Assembly (NCBI RefSeq): GCF_032118995.1 | Contig: NC_092657.1 | Coordinates: forward strand, 9,859,391-9,923,390 | Direction: 5' to 3' | Source: Asterias amurensis | Lineage: Eukaryota; Echinodermata; Asteroidea; Forcipulatida; Asteriidae | DNA length: 64,000 bases | Part shown: positions 1 through 10,800 of the stretch, one piece after another | Layout of the letters: each line of letters starts with the position of its first letter | Numbering within the stretch: position 1 is the first letter of the stretch | The notes under the pieces: model-generated | What the model saw: only the letters and a program-made list of their open reading frames with translations | Databases searched by the model: none | Told to the model about the DNA's origin: nothing | Position numbers and translations under genes: made by a program

Positions 1-1305
1 CCAGGGGTCTCAGAAAATTTCCCTTTCGGCTGTGATTAGGGCCAACAGTGGTCTTTCCATATCTGGTGTCAAAAACTTGGGCAATTGTATCCTGTTGTGA
101 CAGTACTGCCTCAAAACTAGACTTTTTTCCCCAAAACATGAAAAATGCCTTTTTAAGGGTCTTTTCACATAATATCGAAATACGTGTCCACGGTAAAAAA
201 AAAGAAGAATATTTTTCATTTTTTTGTGGATAGTAGGATGGTAGGGACTTGGGGTCCAAATAAACAACATTTACATTTCAAATCATAATATAACACGTTG
301 CCATGGTAACAGTTCATGTGTGTTTAGGCCACTTTAGGCTGATCTTGGGGAATGAAAAACTGTTTTTTTTAGTTAATAATTACAACTCCACCCCACCAAA
401 AAACAAAATTATTTCATAAAACCTTTTACATCACTACAAATTATCATCCTTGGCTTTACTTGAGACAAAAAAATATTGCTATAAATTTCCCCCTTGTGCT
501 ATTTTTAGAACATGCATTAGAGTATGTTTTTAGAACTTGCAAAATCAACATTTTTACCATATTTTTTGCCCTCAAAATTTCATTTTTTTTTCAGGGGTCT
601 CAGAATATTGTCCTTTCGGTTTTGATCAGGGCCAAAATTTGTCTTTTTTATTTCTGGTAAGAAAAACTTGGCAAGTGTATCCTGATGTTAACAGTACTGT
701 CTCAAAAATAGACTTTTTTCCTCAAACAGAAAAATGCATTTTGAATTGTTTCTTCTTCATATTGAATTTCTAACATTAAAAAGTAATAATTCTATCAATC
801 TTGCAGCTTTTCCTTAGCACTAGTGGATTACCCAACATTGATCAGGAACTGTTGATGACCTTAATTTTACAATTTGCCCGGCCCAGCCCCAATCATATTT
901 CTTGACATTGCATAAAACAATGTTTTGTGAATAGCGCCTCTTTTTGTGAAAGTGTTCGGTTGTTATTGGTGTTTTCATATCTTCTGGGTAGAAACACTGT
1001 GTTTATTGTATCCTGTTGTGACTGATCATGCCTTAAGTATAGTAATTTTTCCAAAAACATTGCATGCTTGTTAAAAATCTGGAACTGTTTCCATGCCCTT
1101 TGAGTAATGAATACAAAGTTTTTATTTAAACATAATGGTATCCAACCAAACCATAACCAATGCTTTGCCACTGAGAGTTCTTGATTTGGCTACTTTACCT
1201 ATTGTACAGGTATGATTCCCATTGCAAGTAGAGTGCGATGAGCATTCTTTACAAGTTGTCTTTAATACAGGGCCTACTCTCCTTGGTCCCTGCCTGCTAC
1301 CAAAT
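1..1305. repeat. Left arm of a giant inverted repeat
   Basis: This stretch is the reverse complement of 2655-4083. Anchor matches run in order along both arms: bases 1-17 pair with 4066-4082, the CATTGATCAGGAACTG region near 838 pairs with the region near 3220, and the Gly/Cys-rich-looking stretch at 1270-1305 pairs with 2655-2690. The outer ~340 bp look nearly identical and the inner part is more diverged and gapped. The arm also contains a ~590-bp internal tandem unit: the CAGGGGTCTCAG start recurs at 2 and about 592, and a more diverged third unit lies near 940. No credible coding sequence is seen. The repeat runs off the left edge of the window. Confidence 0.85.
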
Positions 1306-2654
1306 GTAAAACTTTTCTTAGAGATAGAGATCATAAACAATGTAGTTTCTGTGCTTGCGGCAGATGGTTTGGAGCATCCAATCATATCCAACACAAACGT
1401 GGGAAATTAAAAAGCCCGCTTAAAAGTGTTGGAAAAGTTTGCCAAGATCTTATTAAAAACAATGATACTAACGATTTGCAAGATGAGCGTAAGAGATTAT
1501 TTAAAAGGAACACGTTGCCTGGGATCGGTTAAGTTGGTCTTTGAAATGCGTTTGTAACGGTTTGTTTTAAAATGCATGGTTAGAAAGATGTTTTTGAGTG
1601 ATACTTGTGTGGATCATTATATTCTACTTTTAAAATATCTTTCTAATCATATGCATTTTTTAATAAACGTTTACAAACGCTTTTCAAATACCAACTCGAC
1701 CGATCCAAGGCAACGTGTTCCTTTAATGAAACAACATTGAAAGAAGTTGTAAAAACTTGCACCTGCTGAACATAAATAAGTAAGATGCATTTGCAGTGAC
1801 AAAAGTCTATTCACGCTAGTTTGATATTTTTTCCATTCACTATCTTACTAATTCACTAAAACATTGAATTGTTTATCACATTAAATAAACCAACTCTTTT
1901 ATTGTTTGCAACAGTACAATTGAAAGGAACCCCACCATAGATGGGGGAACTGCTTACAGAAGGCCAAAGCAGGTGAATGGCCATTTAGCCCTTTAGTCCC
2001 TGCACCGCCCGAGTTTGCTGAAATCCAATTTCTCAAGAGTCTTGCAGTAAATTACTGGAATCATAGTTCAAATTTTAAAAGATAGCCATGGCTTAATGTG
2101 TATGCACAATTTTTTACCCTTTTGGTAATATTTGTATAAAAGTTCTCATGGGAACAATAAATGCCTCTCGTTAAACGGCTACGGTAATTTTTATGGCGAA
2201 TATTTTTGTGCACGGATAAAATGAACACAATAGCTTTTCAAGGCTTTTTTCTGGCTCAATGCTCATACTGATTAAATGCGAAGGCGTTAATTTTTGACAA
2301 TATCATAAATAATGAACAGTTTCCTGTTTACAAATGAGCGTTTTATTTTTCGTAAGAGCTAAATTATTTCATATTCATCATTAGCTTCGACAAGTCTACT
2401 GTGAAGGGAGAATTAATAACGATCTATAACAACTAGATATATTAACTAATGCATAGACCTACTAATGACTATCAAGTTTTCTTTTGATGTTCCTTTTTTT
2501 CTACAAACACAAGCTAGCGAGGTTTCCTCGTACCGCATACAGTGTATCGCTATAATGCGGCTGGGCGGTACAGCGGCTAAATGGTTAGATACTTTGGATA
2601 CAGTACTTGCTCACTTTTAGAGCCTCTTTGTTCTGATTAGGATGATAATGTTTA
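1306..2654. other. Spacer (loop) between the two inverted arms
   Basis: This is the central unpaired region of the large foldback. It holds one short TTAA element (1501-1726, listed separately). Apart from that I see only AT-rich sequence with short ORFs and no recognisable gene. Confidence 0.6.
1501..1726. mobile_element. Short TTAA-flanked inverted-repeat element, family A (short copy)
   Basis: The left end reads TTAAAAGGAACACGTTGCCT and the right end is its reverse complement, finishing CGTGTTCCTTTAA. The whole 226 bp folds into a hairpin: GTTGGTCTTTGAAATGCGTT on the left pairs with AACGCTTTTCAAATACCAAC-like sequence on the right. The TTAA at both ends fits a TTAA target-site duplication of the piggyBac type. 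Copies at 5343-5721 and 61955-62344 have an additional nested palindromic core that this copy lacks. There is no coding capacity. Confidence 0.8.
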
Positions 2655-4083
2655 GTTTGGTAGCGGGCAGGGGACCAAGAAGACTGTTATAAGGCCATGT
2701 AAAGACAAGAACAGTAAAGATTGCTCATCGCACTACTTCTCTTCTTGCAATGTGAATCATACCTGTACAACTAGGTAAAGTAGTTATGACAAAACTAGAA
2801 CTCAGTGGCTTAAAGAGCATGGAAACAGTGCCATATTCTTTTAACAAGCATGCTCGTTTTTTGTTTTTTATCAATTCAAACTAAGGGATAACTTTAAAAT
2901 GCATTTTTATTGTTTTTGGAAAAATTACCATTTTTGAGGCAGAAGTGTCACAACAGGATACAATAAACCAAAGTGTTTCTCCCCAGTAGACATGCAAACC
3001 ATAATGATAGCCCATCAAAACAAAAAGGGAAATATTCCGAGAACCAATAAAACATTAAAGACAGTACAAACTTTCTTGATGTGCAAGGGGAATTAAAAAA
3101 TGTGACTTTCAAAAAAGAGGCGCTGTTCACAAAACTGTTATTTTATTTTATGCAATGTCAAGAAATATGATTGGGCCAGGGCCGGGGTGGGGCAAATTAT
3201 AAGATTTAGGTCATCAACAAGTCCTGATCAATGTTTGGTAATGCACTAAACCTACAAAGTGCTTATACAAAGCTGCCAGATTGATGGAATTATAGCTAAC
3301 TTCTTCATGTTATAAATTCAAAATGAAGCAAATATTTCAAAATGCATTTCTCTATTTTTTCGGGGAAAAGGGTCTATTTTTGAGACAGTTCTGTTACATC
3401 AGGATACAATTGCCCGAGTTTTTCTTACCAGAAATAAAAAGACAAATTATGGCCCTGATCAAAACCGAAAGGAAAATATTCTGAGACCCCTGAAAAAATG
3501 GAATTTTGAGAGCAAAAAATATGGTAAAAATGTTGATTTTGCAAGTTCTAAAAACATACTGTAATGCACGTTCTTAAAATAGCACAAGGGTGAAATTTAT
3601 AGCAATATTTTTTTTGTCTCAAGTAAAGCCAAGGATGATACTTTGTAGTGATGTAAAAGGTTTTATGAAATAATTTTGTTTTTTGGTGGGGAGGAGTTGT
3701 AAATATTAACTTAAAAAAACAGTTTTTCATTCCCCAAGATCAGCCTAAAGTGGCCTAAACACACATGAACTGTTACCATGGCAACGTGTTATATTATGAT
3801 TTGAAATGTAAATGTTGTTTATTTGGACCCCAAGTCCCTACCATCCTACTATCCACAAAAAAATGAAAAATATTCTTTTTTTTTTTTTACCGTGGACACG
3901 TATTTCGATATTATGTGAAAAGACCCTTAAAAAGGCATTTTTCATGTTTTGGGGAAAAAAGTCTAGTTTTGAGGCAGTACTGTCACAACAGGATACAATT
4001 GCCCAAGTTTTTGACACCAGATATGGAAAGACCACTGTTGGCCCTAATCACAGCCGAAAGGGAAATTTTCTGAGACCCCTGGC
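2655..4083. repeat. Right arm of the giant inverted repeat
   Basis: This is the reverse-complement partner of 1-1305. The outermost part (about 3740-4083) is nearly identical to 1-340, including the AT-rich runs. The inner part pairs with gaps. It is slightly longer than the left arm because of small indels. Confidence 0.85.
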
Positions 4084-4500
4084 AAGTTGACATTTTGGGG
4101 TCCAAAAATAGGGTAAAAATACTGATTTTGCAAGTTCTAAAAACATACTGTAATGCATAATGCAAAAATAGCACAAGGGTGATATTTAAAGCAATAATTT
4201 TTTATCTCAAGGAAGGCCAAGGATGATACTTTGTAGTGATATAAAAGGTTTTTTGAAATAATGTTGCATTTTGGTTGGGTGGAGTTGTAAATATGAGCTA
4301 AAAACCAGTTTTTCAGACCCCAAAATCGGCCTAAAATGGCCAAAAAACAAAATGAGCCGTAACCATGGCAACGGGCTATATATAGAATTGAAAATGCAAT
4401 TTTATTTACTTGCACCCCAAGGCCCTTCCACCAACAAAGTATAAAAAAAATTCATTTTTTGACCGTGAGCAAGTATGTCAACTATTTACCTGAACTGACT
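4071..4500. repeat. Tandem ~590-bp unit continuing the right arm
   Basis: The sequence starting CTGAGACCCCTGGCAAG at 4071 repeats, with divergence, the unit starting CTGAGACCCCTGAAAAAAT at 3481. Both contain GATTTTGCAAGTTCTAAAAA, an ATAGCACAAGGGTGA word, and AACCATGGCAACG near the far end. The outward continuation should pair with sequence to the left of this window, so the inverted repeat is longer than is visible here. Confidence 0.7.
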
Positions 4501-5342
4501 CTTAAAAACTTCCATTTCCCCAGATATCTTATGGTGTAACCCTGTGACCCTATTCGGCATTTAAAAACATGAAAGAAATATGAAAGCACCAAATGAAAGC
4601 ACATGTTTTAAGGAACACACTAGGTAGGAAAGCACATTTTTCCAATACTAAAACACTACTTTTATGAACACACTATCTAAACAGATGCTGTTACACAACT
4701 TACATTTTCATACCGTTTTGTCTCTAATAGATGCCCTCCCCTTTTGCAACCAAACTTGTAAAAATTACAAAAAGCACAGCAATCTACATTTACAATCCCG
4801 ATTGTAAATTTGATTGCTACACCTATCAAAAAAAAACATTATACATTATTTTTTTTTGCATCAGAATCCAAAATTTGTATTTTTTTGCAGTTGTTAATTG
4901 TATACTTAATAACTACACAAAATTGTTGACATGTAACACTCGTTAAAATCTACAAGCATTACACCCTAGATGATCAGATTTCTAGAAAAGATCCATCATG
5001 GAAAAAGTCCACAGCCCTGTCGTGGGCCTTTTTTTCACAACTATATGCTTATGAACAAATCATTTGAGAGTTTCATTCCTCTTGGCTACCCTGGTAAGCT
5101 ACAGCTTGTTCGGCTCCTCTTTTTCAATTTTTTGCCACTTGGCAGAGGTGACTTAGTGAGTGGAGACCATCTGTTTACTTAGGAACTCTTCTCTTCTCCT
5201 CAAACACCTTCGCCAGGTATTTACTTGGAATGTACTCGTTAGGTTGACTTACATGCCATCCTGAAAATTATCATGCCATCCTGAAAATTATGAAGTAATT
5301 TGAGCAAATCCATAAAATGGCCAGTGCAAGTTGGCTGACACA
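4501..5342. other. AT-rich intergenic stretch, no gene seen
   Basis: I see no conserved coding sequence or structured element here. One minor feature is a 23-bp direct duplication near 5251-5292 (TGCCATCCTGAAAATTATCA repeated once). Confidence 0.5.
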
Positions 5343-5721
5343 TTAAAGGAACACATTGCCTTGGATCGGACGAGTTGGTCTATGAAAGCGTTTGTAACCG
5401 TTTGTTATAAAATGCACATGGTTAGAAAGAATATTTAAAAGTAGAGTACAATAATCCACACAAGTTTGCCTCGAAATTGCGTGGTTTTGTTTATACTGTG
5501 CGAACTAACACGGTCGGCCATTTATGGGGGTCAAAAAGTTGACTCCCATAAATGGCCGACCATGTTAGTCGACGAGGTAAAAGGAAACCCGTGCAATTTC
5601 GAGGCATGTTTGTGTGGATCATTGTATTCTACTTTTTCAGCATCTTTCTACCCATATGTACATTATAACAAACGCTTTTAAAAGACCAACTCGACCGATC
5701 CAAGGCAATGTGTTCCTTTAA
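5343..5721. mobile_element. TTAA-flanked hairpin element, family A (full copy)
   Basis: The element begins TTAAAGGAACACATTGCCTT and ends with the reverse complement AAGGCAATGTGTTCCTTTAA. The terminal inverted repeats continue inward through GATCGGACGAGTTGGTC. The centre holds a second, nested palindrome (GGCCATTTATGGGGGTCAAA against TTGACTCCCATAAATGGCC). It is almost entirely self-complementary and noncoding. It abuts the coding relic at 5722-6165, which suggests insertion at or next to it. Confidence 0.85.
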
Positions 5722-6165
5722 GCAATCTTGGGGTAGTCTTTCTTGATCAGGAACACGCCAAGGAAAGAATAATACAGACGGTCCTCATGGATACCATAGA
5801 ACACTTGATGGGTCATCTCCGGATCTTCTCTGGCCAACTGGGTGGGCCCAGTCTGGTTTGAAACAGCAAAGTAATATTTGTTTCCTTGCACAGTGTGGTT
5901 ATCCATAATGGATATTATTTTATCTGTGTGTGACTCTTTCCATTTCTTCAGGAGTTCTTTCAATTTGTGTCTGGCTGATTTTGAAGCCTTCAAATACTTG
6001 TTCAAAGTATTGCGAAGAGTCTGCAGCTCTGATGAATGGACTCCTGTTGCACACTAAGAGACAGATTGCACCACCTTTGTGTTTGGCTTTGTCTACTCTA
6101 TCTATGTAGACGTCTCTGGCAGCATCTTGAATAACTAAGCAGCACTCCACGGCCGGCCGTATCAT
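5718..6165 (-). pseudogene. Unidentified coding relic, frameshifted
   Basis: On the minus strand one frame is open over about 6165-6050 (beginning MIRPAVECCLVIQDAARDVY). After a frame change near 6050 another frame runs to about 5718, containing LRNTLNKYLKASKSARHKLK, a Lys-rich helical segment and YYSFLGVFLIKKDYPKIA. Its composition looks like real coding sequence rather than random ORF. The 3' end stops at the boundary of the TTAA hairpin element at 5721, so the element may truncate it. I do not recognise the family. It could be an exon of another transposon protein. Confidence 0.35.
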
Positions 6166-6169
6166 ACAT

Positions 6170-7250
6170 AAAATAAGATACCGCCCTCTTGCGGAAGACT
6201 TTCGTCATTTAAACCCCGCTCCTCTTGCGTGGCGCAATGTATATGTGTCCACCACGGAAGTAATGGCCTGATTTGCATACAAGATAAACAAGCGGTCACC
6301 ACAATGTCACAAAAAAAACGGCAAATCAGACCCAAAATTTAACTTTACATTTTAGAAACGTGAGCCATTCACGGAAGAAGTGTGCATTTTGCAGAAGATC
6401 GTGGGTGTACAAACGTAAGGGCAGCTCGGTTTTTATCCTAATTTTGAGACACAGTTTGACAAATTTTTCCAGTTTTTCGGACGTGTACACACACGTGTAC
6501 ACACGTACATACAATACGTTTTCCATAAACGTGTTTTGTATATGGGCCACGCGTTGAACTAATGGAGATGGGCGGCCATGTACTCGCGTGTATGACACGT
6601 TTTGTTGATACGTAAAGTGTACATGGACGTGTGGCCTAATCATAAAGAAAGCATGGCTGCTCTGTGACTCGAAATATAGGAAGTAAAAACTAGTAAATTT
6701 GTTTTGAAGTTGGGTTTACATTTACATTGCAATACACAAATAAACAGTATACACTTTGACAAATAGCAGAACATTATAAGAACTATAAGCACTTAGTGAG
6801 AACGGAAAAAGTTTATTTTATGAACATGTATTTCAATCCAGAAACCGGGGTGCTGCATTCCTATTTTTTATCCTGAACTGTTGTTAGCTATAGTAAAAAT
6901 GGAGTAAATACAGCACCCATTTGGCACTCTCTACTTATGGTAAAATTTAGAAAATTATTATAACAAACACTCATTATATATACCATCACTAAGTCAGGCC
7001 AAACCATACCATTACCAACTTTTGTTTTCAAACTTGAAGATTCAAACTTCATTACACAATTGCAAGTTAGTGTAGAACTAGAAATTATAACAGTAAATCT
7101 GAGTATTGTTGTCAGATACACTTTTTAGTAGACCAGCCAAACTTTAAAAAGTGCTCTAGAAAAAAAAACACAGCTAGTTTGTTAACGGCTGGCATCCATG
7201 CTAGATGTATGGATCATGGGTTCGGGAAGACGATTAGGGTGGACGCCCAG
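6170..7250. other. Noncoding stretch with CpG/GTAC-rich patch
   Basis: I see no gene. The region around 6480-6610 is rich in ACGTGT/GTACAC words (for example GTGTACACACACGTGTACAC near 6485), giving open but unconvincing ORFs on both strands. Confidence 0.4.
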
Positions 7251-7255
7251 CTTGA

Positions 7256-7975
7256 TTTTGAATTTTAAGGTCATTTTAGGGTAAAAAGGTCAAAAATCAA
7301 TATTTTCAAAATTTGTGTCAAATGTATTCACATTTGATAGATCTATCCATAAAATGTATTTTTAACTTTATGTTGATACTACAAATCTATGTAATTAACG
7401 TATAAACTTTGACCTTGTGCACAAATGTATAGCAAAACGAAGTGTAAAAGTGTGATTATCTTGAAAAGGGTACATTTTGAGTACACCAATTGTTTTTGCA
7501 CTCCCCATCCTCATCGGTGCATATATTGGTTTCAAACAACTTTTTTTGAAAGGTTAATATACCCAGGCAGTTTTTGAGAAAAGAAATAATTCTAATACCA
7601 CCTTCATGTTGGGTCTTAACGACTCATTTTAAGGTCAAAATTTCAAATTAGGCCAAAAATTTGCATTTTTGAAATTTTCACAAGATTTGACCCCAAGCGA
7701 TAGATCTATCCATAAAATGTATTTTTAAGTTAATGTTGATATGCCAAACGTATGTAATTAACAATTAAACATTGACCTTGTTCACAAACGTATAGCAAAG
7801 CAAAACGTAAAAGTATGATTATCTTAAAGTACATTTTTAGTGTACCAGCTTTTTTTGCACCCAATGGAGCATTTATGTGTTTCAAACAATTTGTTTTTAA
7901 AGGTTAATGTACCCAGGCAGTCCTTCGAGAAAAAATTCTCAAATACCACTTTCGTGTAAGGTCATATTGATGTCA
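7256..7975. repeat. Two-copy tandem repeat, period about 363 bp
   Basis: Two diverged copies lie head to tail. The palindromic word GATAGATCTATC followed by CATAAAATGTATTTTTAA occurs at 7336 and again at 7699. AAACTTTGACCTTG-like, AGGTTAATATACCCAGGCAG-like and CAAACAACTTTTTTTGAAAG-like words follow at matching offsets. AT-rich and noncoding. Confidence 0.75.
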
Positions 7976-8389
7976 AAAAGTGCCAAAAATGTCAAAATTT
8001 AATGTATTTTTATTTTTCACTGAACTCTTTAAAGCTCCTTTGCACCCCTGTAAAGATGTTTTTGTTATAAACAGTTCCCGCATAATTTTTGTACCTTGTA
8101 GGTGGCAGTACAAGGGAAACACTCCACATATGTTGTCACATCACAAGCTTTTATTATCCTCAATTCATGTACATACTTCTTCAACTTCTTAAAATGATGA
8201 TCTAAGATTTGTCAGCTTCAAGTTTATTCTACTATTGACTCTGTTTTATATCGATAATGTAACTTTTTTCGTTTCCAAGTTGTGTTTTGAGCCTATATAC
8301 ATGTAGTTATTTCATACGTTTTTGTAAAGGTTTGTTGGCACTGGAGTCTAATGGTAATTACAGAAAATAATTGTAAACATGAAAACCTA

Positions 8390-8640
8390 CTTGGTAACAA
8401 CAAGCAATGTAGAGTTGTTGATAGTATAAAACATTGTGAGAAATATCTCCCTCTGAAAGCACACAAAGAACATAAGGAATGCAACAAGGGTTTTATCTTT
8501 CATTATTATCTGGCGCATTTGATGACCAGTTGAGCCCAAATTTTCACAAGTTTGTTTTTCTGTGAATATGTTGGGATGCACCAAGTGAAAAAAAATAATA
8601 TCTTGTAATATCTGGGACACTATTAAGACAACACGTTATG
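8390..8640. mobile_element. Partial TTAA short element, family C
   Basis: It contains GATAGTATAAAACATTGTGA, CTCCCTCTGAAAGCACACAA, ACAAGGGTTTTATCTTTCAT and CCAAATTTTCACAAGTTTG in the order seen in the copies at 63185-63434 and, reverse-complemented, 14963-15360. The ends are eroded here. No coding capacity. Confidence 0.65.
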
Positions 8641-8899
8641 GGCACACTAATCTCTTGAAAAAAGATTACTTGTTTGATTTTTGACGTAGGCAGTATTCTT
8701 AAAGGAAATAGTTGTCAGGAAAGATTTGTGCTTCCATTACCTGATATTTGACTCACTGTTTTTAAGATTTCCGCTGCGTTGATAAATAGTATAATTGTAC
8801 TTTTTCAGAAACTAATTTTAAAGGTATGTTTGGATAAATAATGATGGTTTTCCAGAACATGTCATTGTTACAACCTGGATGATGGGGTCGTAAACAACT

Positions 8900-9577
8900 T
8901 CACTGTGTCTTGGTCATCCAGACATGGACTTCCTTCTGATCAAGTTGGGCTATAGGGTTAAAGGGAAAGTCTGGAAAGGCATGAAGTCTTCTTCCCTGCT
9001 TTAGTTTGAAAATTTCCTCTCTGTGCATGAGTCGCATCAAAGCCAAAACATCCTGTTCAGCTTTAATCTTTGTGTGTTTCCTAGTGTAATCCGGATGCTT
9101 TCTGGACTTTTGCAACTCTGTTTGCATTGTGTAAAACCTCATTCAGTGCATCAGTAGCATGTCCAACCCTGGCCACTGACTTGTGTGTTACTTTCCCATG
9201 GAATGATCGGCACTCTTGTTGAAACAACTTGTTTCTGTGCTCAATGGCCCTAACCATTTCTATGTTAGTGTCAGGCAGCCCCTTCAAATTCATAAACTTA
9301 AAAATGCATCTAAAGAAGTTTGTCGAGAAGCATGATGTGTCCTCCATCTTCATACTTTCTGGTCTCCCGAAAGTCACCTGTCAGCAGACAGAAACCAAAG
9401 GCAACGCAGCAGTCGTTTTTCATCGTGTCCTTCACAGGACCTTGCTCCTTACCAGTCATAAAAGAAATACCCTTGTGCTTTTTTACTGAAGTGCTGCTTC
9501 AGTGTAGACATTTGCTTGTATGTCTTCACACATTGTGGGCATGTCAGACGTTTCTTTTCTGCGGACAATGGTACTAA
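8900..9577 (-). pseudogene. C2H2 + DUF6589-like transposon protein relic
   Basis: Read on the minus strand from about 9570, one frame gives a C2H2-like zinc finger (CPQCVKTYKQMSTLKQH). After frame changes comes EDGGHIMLLDKLL, then an open segment (9377-9081) with MNLKGLPDTNIEMVRAIEHR and VARVGHATDALNEVLHN. A further frame (9142-8900) ends in a Pro-rich tail. The GLP-x-NI-x-x-D/V-x-x-x-EH-x-N pattern is, from memory, typical of DUF6589-type proteins, which occur in many copies in invertebrate genomes and seem transposon-associated. At least two frameshifts separate the pieces, so this copy is dead. A spliced relic of what may be the N-terminal side of the same family lies at 41906-42907. Confidence 0.5.
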
Positions 9578-10004
9578 GCAGATGACAAAACTGTCAATAA
9601 GTTGACCAATCATAGCATGAAGATCTTGCTGCTGATCAGGGGATTCCGCTAATCCATGACGAGTCGTTTCACCTCCCGGTCATCCATTCCAAAATAAATC
9701 AAAAGCAGCACTCAAAATTAGAGTCTGTACCTGGTGATGGAACATGATTTTTTTTTTTTTTTTACTTGGCAATTTATACAGTGTGTGAACCTGTTGATCA
9801 AAATTATCGGATGAAAGCTCCTCCTCTGTGTTCTGCACTCGTAAACTGTCCATAACTTAATATTGCATTGGGCGACATGTGACTCATTTTCACAGAGTGG
9901 GTCACATATATATATGTTTTTAAAGAATACTGATTAACAGGCCAATTTATCAAAAGCGATAAAGAAAGAGCCACATGTGAAAGTTCCAGTGATGAAAAAA
10001 CAGC

Positions 10005-10372
10005 TTAAAGCCATTGGACCCTTTCGGTACAGACAAAAAAAAAGTTCAGATTTACAAATAACTTACAGGGTTTACAGAAGGTAGTGGTGAAATACTTCTC
10101 TTGAAATATTATTCCATGAAATGCTTTACTTTTTGAGAAAACAGTAAAACAATATCAATTCTCGTTAACGAGAATTACGGATTTATTTTAAACACATGTC
10201 ATGACACGGCGAAACGCGCGAATACAAGGGTGGTTTTTTCCGTTATTTTCTTTTGACTCCGACGACCGATTAAGCCCAAATATTCACAGGTTTGTTATTT
10301 TATATAGAAGTTGTGATACACGAAGTGTGGGCATGGACAATACTGTTTACCGAAAGGGTCCAATGGCTTTAA
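10005..10372 (+). mobile_element. TTAA short element, family B, with identifiable empty site
   Basis: The left terminus TTAAAGCCATTGGACCCTTT and right terminus AAAGGGTCCAATGGCTTTAA are inverted repeats. TTAA sits at both ends (10005-10008 and 10369-10372). The interior carries ATTCTCGTTAACGAGAAT, itself a palindrome, and a CAGGTTTGTTATTTTATATA block shared with family C. It is noncoding. The flanking sequence is a tandem repeat unit whose other copy lacks the element (see 10462), so the insertion point can be read directly. Confidence 0.9.
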
Positions 10373-10550
10373 GCACAATTTTTACTAGAACGCTGAATCC
10401 ATCCGCAATTGGCAACAGTCGTAGTTATTTATAATGCACCTCTACACAAGAAAAAACAGCTTGAGCACAATTTTTACTAGAATGCTGATTCCAGCCGCAA
10501 TTGGCAACAGTCGTAGTTATTCATAATGCACCTCTACACAAGAATATATG
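10373..10550. repeat. Two-copy ~92-bp tandem repeat interrupted by family B element
   Basis: The phrase AGCACAATTTTTACTAGAA occurs at 10372 and 10464, followed each time by CCGCAATTGGCAACAGTCGT and AATGCACCTCTACACAAGAA. The left flank of the element (AAAAAACAGC at about 9995) recurs at about 10452 immediately before the second copy. Confidence 0.85.
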
Positions 10551-10559
10551 TCAGTTTGG

Positions 10560-10800
10560 ATTTTATGGTTGTGATAATAATAATATAATAATAAAACCAT
10601 TCTTATATAGCGCATATCACCGTGAGGTCCCTATGCGCTGTAAAAGGAAATCAACAATTAGTGTACAAAGTAAACAGAAAATTGTTTCTAACCTGCAGAT
10701 TCGATATGAGCTCATATTTGTATATACTCAGCGCCTTGAGTACCTTGTTTGGTAGATACGTGCACTATATAAGACTTCGATATTATATTAACAAAGTCGC
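10560..10800. repeat. Dispersed-repeat-like segment (TATATAGCGC)
   Basis: ATTCTTATATAGCGCATATC with an upstream (AATA)n tract resembles, in reverse, the TGTGAAGCGCTATATAAAAA block at 58575-58600, which suggests two copies of one low-complexity-linked dispersed repeat. ORFs here are not credible. Confidence 0.35.

Noticed and set aside
8293..8620. Overlapping ORFs on both strands near 8.3-8.6 kb
   Set aside because: They are explained by a partial family C short element. The same stretch at 63.2 kb shows no frame conservation.
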